The notes under the pieces are model-generated. The model had not been told where the DNA came from and did not search any database. It saw only the letters and a program-made list of their open reading frames with translations. The position numbers and the translations under genes were made by a program. From Leuctra nigra (taxonomy: Eukaryota > Arthropoda > Insecta > Plecoptera > Leuctridae): DNA of 64,000 nt. Location: positions 6,510,001 to 6,574,000 of the forward strand of contig OW203770.1 of the NCBI GenBank assembly GCA_934045905.1, read 5' to 3'. This document shows, in pieces, positions 27,001 to 39,000 of this stretch. The first letter of the stretch is position 1. Each line of letters opens with the position of its first letter.

Positions 27001-30000
27001 TTACTGCAATAAAATTTCATGAGACTTCCCTAATAAAGTGTTTGAAACCTGACCGGTGTCGCGAGGCACTCACTTTCTGTCGCAATTGTCGCAGCAGTCC
27101 TTGTTGACGACGGTCTCGTCGGTGTCACCGTTGTCGTGGAAATGAGCGAGGATGAAGCGGCGGCGGCACTGGAGCGAGTCCACGTACTTCTCCGCCAGAG
27201 TCAGCTGGTCCGTGCGGAACGAGAACAGTAGCTGCACCTGCACACGCGAGCCAACCGGCGTAAGAGAGTGATGCAAGGATCGATATTGGGGGCAGTGCTC
27301 TTTTCACCTTACATTCATGAAACTGCATTCACCCATTTTGTTTGATAAGTTTTTTGAGCGAGCGACTTCTTTTGGCTTCATTTGGCACGGACTTCTTTTT
27401 TTTTGTGTGTGTCCAGGACGCTCTACAGGTCACACCATTTCTCCGATCGAGCTGAAATTTTGCACACATGTAAAGACCAAAACTGGGGTTTTCTGGCCCT
27501 AATTTTTTTGAAATACGTCGATTGGTTAAAAATTAAAAAAAAAAAAATTCGATTGGTTGATCCGATCATTTTGAAATTTTGCAGGATTGTTAATTTACTA
27601 ATATTGTCTCAAATCTTACAAAGTTTCAGCCAAATCTTCCTATTGTTTAATATTTAAAAAAATATTCCGATTGGTCGAAAATCAAAATGAACCGATGAAG
27701 TTCAAATTTTGCATGGGGTTAAAGACGAACATTATCTCATAATTTACAAAATTCTCAGCCCAATTCAAATTCAAATTCAATTAGTAATTAATTAGTAACC
27801 AATTAGTAAAGTACCTATACACAGAATAATTACTATTTAAGTTACAAAACCACGCCACATGGATCTGTAATTTGTCCTGAGTCTATAGACTAGGGATGTG
27901 CGAATCCAGGTATTTTCATTCGAGTCCGAATCTCGAATCGAATCTTGAAAGGTTCGCGAATCCGAATCCAAATCTGAATCTTATTTTATTTAATCAAATT
28001 TCTCTGAAAGGAAAATCGAAATATGAAAGTATGGTTAGGTAGGTCATTCAGGTGAAATGGTTGACTTCCATACATCACAATGCTGTCAATTTCAATTATA
28101 TCAGTCACAAAAAATGTGGAGATTATATTTATGGTGGAAGATTAGTTTGAATCAATTTAAAAACAAAACTAAGATGATTAGGTATTTATCATGTTACTGA
28201 CGAATGTTTACGAATTGATGATCACGAAAATGGCGGCAATTGATGGGTTGGGCTAGTTATTTTCAGCTTTAATGGTTGGTAGCTCTGTATTACCTCTTAG
28301 TGTATTCCGCTATGGAATGTTGGTAGTATTGAAGAACTTTGAAATTCAAATTTCGTGGCAAAATCAAGGATTGACATCGAGGTTTGATAGGATTTGAATG
28401 GGTTTGATATTTCAGAATCTGGATTCGTCTGACGAATCGAAATATTATGGAATCGCACACCCCTACTATAGACAATTGGAAAACAGTTGATTGAGGTGAT
28501 CAAGTTTGGTTGGAGTTGTTGCACGTATCGGTGCTTGCTCATCAACGCGTTACACAGAGCGTTTTCCTAGTTATTCAAATATTAGAATTTGGCAAATGAT
28601 GTAGGCACTATACACAGATTTTTAGAGAGATTTTTCGATTTTCAATGCTTTACGAGAACAAAGTTTATGGTCATTCAAGGATGCCAATGGCAAGTAGGTA
28701 CTAATCAATTGTTTAAAACTTAACAGAGAATTGAAAAACTGGCCCTTCAAAGTATATTTTACAAATAAATTAGGGTTGGGCGAACCGGTTCGTTTTCGAA
28801 CCGAACCGAACCGGCTAGCTAGGTTCGAAAAACGAACCTCTAAGGTTCGTTTTTGAACCTATTTCGAACCTCCCGCCTTTTTTTCCCGCCTTCTTTCATT
28901 CAAATAATGCGACCAACCTCTTGTCACTGGTCCAACCTCTTGTCTTTACGGGTACAGTAAAATCGTAAAACCTTGGTAAATAGAGCCCCTGTAAGCCGAA
29001 ATCCATCATAAATCAAAGAAAACTCAAATCCTGCCACACTATAGGGTGTTCCATGTTCAAATAAATGTTGAACCGAATTTTTCATGCCGTAATTCGAAGT
29101 GCTATTTGGTCACAAGTAGCAAAGTAGTAGTAGTAGTAGTCGAAGCCTGGACGGAACCCGTTGTCGTCACTGCGACAACGAGAAAGAAACCCTTCCCCAT
29201 GTCCTAGGCTTCTGTCCCTATGGAGAGCTACTACGAAACACTCGGCATCATAACATCAGGACGCTACTAGCGAATAGCCTGAAGCAGAAAGGTCTTGAGG
29301 TATATGAAGAAGTCGCTGGTGTCTCTGCAAATGGAAGCAACAGAAGAATCGACATAATTGCCATCAACAGAACATCTCTTCAAGGCTACATCCTCGACCC
29401 CACTGTGAGATTTGAAACACACAAAGGGCAGCCCGAAGAAGTGCACGAGGAGAAGAAGACCATTTATGAGCCAACTATTGAATACTTTAAGGAGAAATAT
29501 GCACTTAAAGACATTGAAGTGATTGGCTTGTGGGTCGGGGCTCGTGGCACCATTTCAGATTTCTTTGTTAAGTTTTGTAAACGTTTTAAGTTAAGTTTAA
29601 AGATAATTTATAACATAGTTTTATTGTCCCTAAAGGGTTCAATTCAAATATTTAGAAACCATTGTTATAGTAATTAGTTGTTAGTTAGATTTTCCTTTTC
29701 TGTTTAATCAAATCATTTTCATTTATGTTGAAACCTGCGGGATTTGGCTCAGAGGGTAGAACACAAAGAATCAGCAATATTATAATTTGTTTATTACAGA
29801 GAAAATAAATGTTCATTGATGTGAAAAGAGCAATCAAAAATTATGAAACAATATTACGTTCGATACGTCGGCAGTAGTGATGATGTCGTCTGGTTTGTTT
29901 ACTTCCGCGTAAACAAGTGGATGGCGTTGACTCTTGCGTAGTGTGTCCCGTGAACTCCAGTCCACCAGCAGAATGAAATGACTGGATATGTCACCTCCTT

Positions 30001-33000
30001 CAGCTGCGATGCGATGATGTTGTCTAATAACCCCTTGGTTACCAGGACGTCCAGCAGTCCGTGCACAAGGAGTGACCTCCTCGAGCAGTTGGATCAAGTT
30101 GGCTCAGGCTGATGACGTTCGTGGCTGCAGACTCGTCGGTTTCTCCCGGAGTTGCAATTCACTAACTTTTATACTTTAACATTTACTGACTTTAATGTTG
30201 AAACTGTTCAGTTGATCACTTGTAACTTGAAATTGTCTTAATGCGATATTATTTGCCTCAGCATTAGGCTTGAAGTTTGAAAATACTGGGTTGACGTTTA
30301 TACAAAAATGTTATTTTAATGTTTACCTTCGATCACATCGGCACTGTCTCGCTGAAATTATACTATGTTGCGTGCACAAGGCTTCACGGTTCGCGAGGCA
30401 GGTCTCACTGCTCTGAGAAAACTCCGACTGATGAAGTTTGGCTGGTAGCCTGACGTTTTATACCCTCTGACATCGTTTTCCCTCCAAAGAATCTGATTGG
30501 TTGGTTTCGTACACGTGATAGCTAATTTTAGACATTCTGTCATTTCTAAAGCCCGCGAAACGACTTTCTTTCTGCACGTAGGCCCATGCTTTTCTAGGAA
30601 TCACTGAAAACTAGTCTGGCTGACTGGTTTTGTAGCGTTATCACAATGACTGGTTCACTTGTTATTACGTGGTGACATCACAATTTAGGTAAGGTCACAT
30701 ACTTTTTATATGGATTCACTCACTTTCTTGATATAATTGCACATTGTTAAACTTATTTGATTGCTCGTTATATTTTTGTCTATATTTTGATTGCTGTTGA
30801 ATTTTAAAGATTGTAAGTTTACATAATGATTCTAATTAATTACTTTGTGTTCAGTTAACCTTGACTCTAAGAATGCCATGCTACAAGCTTGTTCATTCTT
30901 TAAACCTATTTCAAGCAAACATTATTATTTTTAAAGTTAATTTTCTAACCTAGATAGGCCAACTTGTTACAGAGCCCCCTGAATTCTTGTTGTTCACCTT
31001 TTGAATGAAGTCAAATTTGAAATACATTGAAATTTTGAATGAGAAAATGGTGATAAAACAAGGATTCACATAGAGACTGGACTATCTAGCAGGAATAATC
31101 TCTTCCTTTTGACAAACAAAAAGTTTCCTTGAACAGATGCAAGTTTATTTCCCCTTACAGCTGTCTAATCTAAACCTGAATGAATGAACTCACCCCTCCA
31201 TCTACCAAAACAAAAACAAACCTCATCCTACTTCCCGGAAACGATGCTCGACTCAACCCTCTCTCTTATCACAATCCCGTTATTGGCCTAGTGACCTACT
31301 TTTGCTGGGTCATCATACTTCGACCATAACAATCAACATTGCGGTTGTTGTCACTGTGAGAATCAGCTGATCGACGTTGTTCCTTCCGTCCACGATCATA
31401 TGGAAATGAAACTTTGGCATCTTCTTGAACATCTTGCGTTGGCCCTATTGAAATTACCTCAACTAGGTGTGTCCAGAAGAATTCTTCACGCTTATTTCTT
31501 GCAGTGGTCGATGTATAAGTTTCATTTTCTTTCTTGACTTCCGTTTCAGTTTCTTCGTTACTTTCTTCATCTTGAAAGTCTTTATCTTCAATTTGTAGAG
31601 ATTCTTGCATCAACGGACATGTAATCTTCATCATTTCTTCGTATGCAATTTCTTCGAGCATTTCCATGTTTGCTACGTAATCGAAGGGTTGTATTTTCTC
31701 GTCATAACTGGTTTCGGTCAACTCGTCGTTCAATGTTATTAATAACTCGTCATTCACTCGTTCAGTAATACTTGCGGCTGGAATCGAACTAAGCTCCGCA
31801 CAAAAGTTGTAATTCTCGCTCTTCTCAAATTCTTGGACAAAGCTAGACTCGGATTTAACTAATTGTTCTTGATCTGCTGCTTTTTCTTCAATAACTATGG
31901 TTTCAGTAACCATCTCAATAATCTCAATATTCTCAATATCTTCAAGATTCTCAATAATCTTCAAATCTTCAATAATCTCCAAATCTTCAATAATCTCCAA
32001 ATCTTCAATAATCTCCAAATCTTCAATAATCTCCAAATCTTCAGTACGACCTTTGCGTCTGAAATCAACAAATTCTTCCTCCTCCAAATTCAATTCAACA
32101 ACAACATTACAGTTCAGATCCTCCACACAACAAACAGTCTCCATTTCATCGCCGTCAAACTCAATATTGACCAAGGCTTGTCTAGTCACCTCAAATTCTT
32201 CATTTTCATCTCGTGAATTGTTCACGGTTTCCTCTGCAACTCCCTGTACCAAACATTCTGGAATGACTTCATCTTCGAACGATTCGTTTTCTTGACTCTC
32301 TTCTTTCTTTACAGCGTCTTCTTTAACACCTTCAATGACAACTTCACATGTCTTCAGCTGGTCTAAATCTTCTTGCTCTTTCGTGATGACGTCGTTGTTC
32401 TGCAACTCAACTTTCTCAACTTCAAATTGTTCACTGGTTTCTTCGAAATTATCTTGTGGAAGTATAATCTCGGCATCTTCTTCAATTTTCTCTCGTACTG
32501 AAATATCAGCGATTTCAACACGATTCTGACTCTGAATCTTCGTTTCTTCTTCTTCCTTCTTCTGTGTCTTGGGCAGACAAAAATCTTGAACATCTTCTTG
32601 CGGCGTTGTAACCTCATAAAAACTTTCTTCAACTTTGTCAGGCTGCTCACAGCTCTGCTCAGAATTCACATCTGATTGCAACCTATTGCAGACAACTTCT
32701 TCTTCTTCTTCTTCTCTCGTTGAAACATCTGTTTCGAATGCAGCGTCTTTCTCCAGTTCATCCTTCCATTTTCTTGAAACTTCACGGACGTATTCTATGA
32801 GATTTACGCGTTCCCAATGCCACAATTGCTTCAAATCTTCACTTTCCGAATCTGCATAATCATCATAATATTCTGCTCCGTACACGTGGTCATCATATTC
32901 GGAACTTTGCTTGGAATACGTTTCCTCTGCTTCATATTTGTATTCCCTATATCTTCTCCAATTTTCGTCTTCTTTGTCGTATCTCCTAAGTAATTCTGCC

Positions 33001-36000
33001 CTTGCCCTTTTACTAATCTGCGCATTTTCTTCTGTCCTGTCGTGACAAATACTCATCAACTCTTCCTCATCCAATGCAGCAAATTCTTTCATCGTCCATT
33101 TTTCTTCTCTTCTTCTTTCAAATTCTATATAGATTCTTCTTGACAATTCATCAATTCGTTCTGTTCTCATTAAATGGTATAAATCCCGATTACTAAACTC
33201 GCAGAATTCTAATTTGACACTTCTATTTTCTTCTTGTTCTTCATATTCCTTCTTATTTAGCTCGACCCAGGATTTCCAATATTCTTCATCTTTTTCATCC
33301 ATCGTAAAAGTTATTTACGGCTTGTTCTTCAGTTTTCTGGATCTTTACATCTTCTTCAGACGACTTCCGTCAACAATCATCAACGACTGGGTTAGGTCAT
33401 TTCTGTCGATGCCTAATCTGGTTCCCACGCTATCAATAACAACAAACTTGTTCCCATGACAATTAACTACACAGTTGATGTTTCTGCCCCCCTCTATCAC
33501 CTGAATACTCGTGACCTCTGACTCACTAAGCTCTGCCCCCTCTACAGTATCATCTAAATTCACAGTTGACGATAAACTTGCATCTCGATCTGCCATCGTA
33601 ACAGATGTAATGAACTAACATGCACAAATCTACAGTTGGCTTTATCTTTACGTTAACGGGTTGATTCTATGTAAAATTTCCAAATACATGAAAATTTTAC
33701 GCAATGCCTGTGTCCACAAGTTTCAGAACAACTGAGTGACTTTTTCACAATCAAGAAAACAATTATTTCTTTCAAAACAATTGCTCCCAGGAATGTTATT
33801 CGAGCCCCACACGTTGAGCGCCACTGAAACCTGCGGGATTTGGCTCAGAGGGTAGAACACAAAGAATCAGCAATATTATAATTTGTTTATTACAGAGAAA
33901 ATAAATGTTCATTGATGTGAAAAGAGCAATCAAAAATTATGAAACAATATTACGTTCGATACGTCGGCAGTAGTGATGATGTCGTCTGGTTTGTTTACTT
34001 CCGCGTAAACAAGTGGATGGCGTTGACTCTTGCGTAGTGTGTCCCGTGAACTCCAGTCCACCAGCAGAATGAAATGACTGGATATGTCACCTCCTTCAGC
34101 TGCGATGCGATGATGTTGTCTAATAACCCCTTGGTTACCAGGACGTCCAGCAGTCCGTGCACAAGGAGTGACCTCCTCGAGCAGTTGGATCAAGTTGGCT
34201 CAGGCTGATGACGTTCGTGGCTGCAGACTCGTCGGTTTCTCCCGGAGTTGCAATTCACTAACTTTTATACTTTAACATTTACTGACTTTAATGTTGAAAC
34301 TGTTCAGTTGATCACTTGTAACTTGAAATTGTCTTAATGCGATATTATTTGCCTCAGCATTAGGCTTGAAGTTTGAAAATACTGGGTTGACGTTTATACA
34401 AAAATGTTATTTTAATGTTTACCTTCGATCACATCGGCACTGTCTCGCTGAAATTATACTATGTTGCGTGCACAAGGCTTCACGGTTCGCGAGGCAGGTC
34501 TCACTGCTCTGAGAAAACTCCGACTGATGAAGTTTGGCTGGTAGCCTGACGTTTTATACCCTCTGACATCGTTTTCCCTCCAAAGAATCTGATTGGTTGG
34601 TTTCGTACACGTGATAGCTAATTTTAGACATTCTGTCATTTCTAAAGCCCGCGAAACGACTTTCTTTCTGCACGTAGGCCCATGCTTTTCTAGGAATCAC
34701 TGAAAACTAGTCTGGCTGACTGGTTTTGTAGCGTTATCACAATGACTGGTTCACTTGTTATTACGTGGTGACATCACAATTTAGGTAAGGTCACATACTT
34801 TTTATATGGATTCACTCACTTTCTTGATATAATTGCACATTGTTAAACTTATTTGATTGCTCGTTATATTTTTGTCTATATTTTGATTGCTGTTGAATTT
34901 TAAAGATTGTAAGTTTACATAATGATTCTAATTAATTACTTTGTGTTCAGTTAACCTTGACTCTAAGAATGCCATGCTACAAGCTTGTTCATTCTTTAAA
35001 CCTATTTCAAGCAAACATTATTATTTTTAAAGTTAATTTTCTAACCTAGATAGGCCAACTTGTTACAATGTTTTATATCAAATTAATGTATTATTTTATT
35101 GATTGTTATTCTGTGTGTTTACAACCTTTATGTACAAAGGCAGACTTTATTTTATTGTGAATAAAGATTTATATAGTCGAAGTAATTTCCTTGTTGAGTA
35201 AAATTTTCGAAGTATAAAAACGAAATAATATGATTGTTGCGATCTAAACTGCGCTATACTTTTGGAACAGAGTGTACTTTTGGGTCCTGCATCTGCTAGC
35301 CAGCAGGTACCTGACCCTTGCGGAAGGGAGGATTGTTTTGTTTGTCTCTGTTGAAAGGTCTGCGAACTCGCAGTAATCCAGATGACAAATAACTTGACTT
35401 GACGGCATATTTTATTTTATTTTGATGATATTGTATGTTTATGGTATTTGAATAAATAATAGTGGTCATTTAGACAACCATTCGCGATCTAATGAAGTGA
35501 AGATTATCACGCAAAAGTTAAAATATAATGGTGTATATTTGAGCTTTCCAAACTTCATTTGTAACACAATGCAAAATCAAAAATAGTATGACGATGACGA
35601 GATAATTTTTGAAGAATATTGAACTTTTATTTTCGCGTAAAAATGCGAAGTATTTATGGAGTATACAATCACAGGATTGCCATCTCTTAACTGGGGCAAG
35701 TATTTTCGAAATGAAATTCCATTATGGCGTTGAAGAGAGGAAGAAAAGTGTTGAAATATATTTAAATTTGGAGCAGTATATTTCGCGTTTTTGTGCCAAT
35801 TATATTATTAAGTCAATGTCTCTGTATAGATACAAATAAAAATAATATCTGAGTAACAAACACCCCATTAAACAGCTCTTTTCAAGTGTCTAATCACTTG
35901 ACTTGCGAGAGGGAGGGAGGAGAATGGTGACTGGTGCTTATGCGTGCTTATCTTTACTACACATCTGGAAAACATCATTTTCTGAAAAAAAGGTTCGGTT

Positions 36001-39000
36001 CGTTTAAGGTTCGAAATTTCGAACCTTTGGTTCGAGGTTCGGTTCGAAAATCAAAGAGGTTCGCCCAACCCTAAAAGAAATGTAAGAAAATTACCTTAAT
36101 ATTGAGGACTGTAAGTTACAACAAGACAAAATGATCGAAATGATACAAAATATCACATTATTGCAAATTCTTCCAATAGAAGGTAAATTGTTGAAATCAT
36201 GAAAAAGTGTAAAATCTGCCGAAAAATGTACATGTCAATTTGTGAAATAAGACAGTCCAACTCTTGTCACCAGGCCTGCGATGGAAGAGAGAGGACGCAG
36301 TACTCACGAAGGGTCCGACAGCGAAGGCGTACATCTCGCTGTTCGCCCTAGGCGTGATGAAGTACATGTTAAGCGCGTGGTCCTCGGGACCGTGGTAGCA
36401 GTGGCAGTGGGCGCGCAGACTGTCCCTGCCGGCGCGCCCGATCTCCTGGTAGTACGACTCGATCGTCTGCGGACACCCGTAGTGGATCACCAGGCGGATG
36501 TCTGCGGAGGAAACCAAGACCAATCAGTGTGCGGATAGCACTAAGACATAATTGACATGGTATTTTAAAGAAAAATATCACTAATATTGTAGTAGGTAAC
36601 TAGACCATTTGTTCCAACAAATGATAAAATGGTATTGGAAAGAAATGGATTGTCTGAAAAAGATTTGATGGCATCATATGGTGAAGTCTTTGCTAATCCA
36701 GTAGGTGAGCTCTGATATCATTGAACAAGGATTGATAGTCAAGCAATCTGACCAGCAGCCAATCAGTTTATTTCAAATACTGTTTTATGTTTTCTTGCGT
36801 GTAGGTACAGTCACGGAAATATATTCGGTAACGCACCTTTCACCCCCCACCACATTCAAACAACTTTACCAGTGTTATGGGTCGAGGGGGAGGAGCCTAA
36901 ACTAATGTTTATGCATGGAAAGGGAGAAGGAGCGTTAACCGAATATATTTCCGTGACTGTACCTGCAATGACTTAAAGTTAAGACAATTAATTATATTCA
37001 CGAAATGGCCCCACGATCAAATTATTCAAGAACTTCCACACGATATGGCGATCTCATCTTATGTCACATGCTCAAAATCTAACTGGGTGTCAGATGCTTT
37101 CAGTAAACAAATAAGTAAGTAGTAGGTATAATCATTATCTTTCCTGAATTCATTCCCTTATTTTCTTTCATACCACTTCTGTATCTTTTTAATATCTTTC
37201 TTTCACAACCGTAAGTAAAATATGATGAAAACAATTAAAGAATTTCTTGTACCCAGTGGTTAATTTGTAATATAATAAGTGGGCGGACGCTCGGCGATGT
37301 CAGGGAAACATATTGCTTACGAAAACAAGGGGGGTTTAGGGGAAGGGCAACCCAATAACATGCGGGTCTGGGGCGCACAGCCCCGGGAAATTTTTGAATT
37401 TCAGGACCATTTTTGGTGCCTTTCTAAGCGATTTGTACACAATTTTAAGACAATTTTTACTTCTATTAAAAATAAGTGGGCGGACGGCATCCACTCTGAA
37501 AAAAGAGCGAGGGGACGCATCCGCCCCCAAATTAACCACTGCTTGTACCCCAACAAAATAAACAAGATTGAGGTATGTTACCATAGCAACCATAGGGTGA
37601 TGATCTACCATATGTGAATTTCAACATGAAACTTGTGGCATTGTTTTAATGGGGCAGTTGTAGTCTCTTAAGTGAACCTCCCAGCATTTGATCGTCACCA
37701 CGAACTCCGAACCCCAACTCACTCTGCCCATCTAGATGAGCTCACCTGGCTTGTCGATGCCCATGCCGAACGCGATGGTCGCGACGATGCACTGGATCTT
37801 GTCCTTGCTGAAGTCCTCGTGGCGTTGCTTGCGCAGACGCAGCGGCACTTGGGAGTGATAGAATGTGCAGTTCACTCCTTGTCCTGCAACCAATCAGCAC
37901 AACTTAACTTACACATTGTTGGCTTGAATTCACAATAAAAACACACAGGCCCAGGAGTCCAGGACACTTTCGGTTACTTCATGTTTGATTGTTTCAAAAA
38001 AAATCACATTATAAAAAATAGTTAAAAATTACATCTAGGTAGGGATATCACTTTTACCGGGTCTGAAAAAATCGGTAAATTTACCGGTAAATTTACCGGT
38101 CAGCGGTAAATTTTGAAAAATGATGGCAAATACCAATTCATGACTATACCAAATACAAAAATGACCCTACTTTATTATTTGACCCGCCGCTATGCCATGC
38201 TGCCTGTGCTATTCTCCCATAAGAGGAATTGTCGACCACCAATTTGATCAAGTTACAATCTGTGTCTGCTAAACAAGCAAACCTGAAGAGAGATTCCGAC
38301 ATTGGAAGTAATGGTATATGGATGGAGTTATCATTCTGAATGATTGAGGACAACCAAAAATCAACGTAAAATATGCCTAACAGCTAATGTTGTCACACTG
38401 ATGTTTACTTATAGTTTTTACTTAAAATTTGATATCTCCATCATACATTGGAGAGGATCAAAAAAACAAAATTTACCATATTTTTTACCGGTAAATTAAT
38501 AATCGGTAAATTTACCTTCATTTACCGGTAAATTTTACCGGGTGCCATCCCTACATCTCGGTACACTCGACAATTCCTAAAACGGTATTTGAACGAAACA
38601 GATTGGCTGCTGGTCAGGTTCATTGACAATCATGAATCAATCCTTGTTATTATCAATGAAATCATTGTATTTGTATTTGTAATATCCTGCAAATGTGCTT
38701 AATTAGCATGGTGACAGTCTTTTCTTCTACTTCTTTCTTCACTTTTTCACTAACATCCATTTATATTCCAAAAGTTCTTCAGCTCTTTTCGCTTCCTCAC
38801 TTAAACTGTTCCAGTCTTTAATTGTTCTTCTTATGAAGCTGTATTTTCCTAGGTCGGTCTTTGATCCTTCTACAGCTATTTCTAACCCTCTTCAAACACT
38901 TCACTGAACACCTCCCCCCACCCTTTCCCCCAGTTCCACCCATCCTGTCCACCCATTCCTTACCCTAAAGAAGTTCATCAGTCTATCATTTAGAGTTAGA

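Larger units (their letters stand above)
29729..35067 (-). mobile_element. Non-autonomous LTR retrotransposon with an acidic ORF and no pol
   Basis: Two 1243-bp LTRs enclose 2853 bp. On the minus strand the LTR begins TGTAACAAG and ends GCAGGTTTCA; the 4-bp duplication ATGT flanks the element (29725-29728, 35068-35071). A tRNA-Lys type primer site and a short purine tract are in place. The LTRs show no difference that I could find in the stretches compared, so the insertion is young. The interior codes for a 668-aa acidic protein and no protease, reverse transcriptase, RNase H or integrase; movement must use enzymes from elsewhere. Confidence 0.9.
29146..35173 (+). mobile_element. 5'-truncated R2-type LINE, split by the LTR element
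   Basis: Starts inside the coding region and ends with ttgtgaataaagatttata. The 9-bp duplication TAGTCGAAG lies at 29137-29145 and 35174-35182. The LTR element sits in its 3'UTR. The remaining LINE sequence is 29146-29724 plus 35072-35173 around the ATGT duplication. Confidence 0.75.
28771..36073. mobile_element. hAT element with GGTTCGAACC repeats, host of a three-level nest
   Basis: Termini TAGGGTTGGGCGAACC / GGTTCGCCCAACCCTA; flanks AAATAAAT and AAAGAAAT match in 7 of 8. gguttcgaacc-type motifs (ggttcgaaccg) lie inside both ends. After removing the nested retroelements about 1.3 kb of hAT DNA remains, with no transposase; 35609-35839 is a 76-codon frame with no recognisable similarity. 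Confidence 0.78.

Noticed and set aside
31863..32529. Plus-strand Asn/Ser-rich frames opposite the LTR element
   Set aside because: They mirror the repetitive acidic ORF; composition follows from the Glu codons on the other strand.
29834..34639. Identical 87- and 61-codon frames in both LTRs
   Set aside because: They occur twice only because LTRs are duplicated; promoter and polyadenylation signals overlap them and no family is recognisable.
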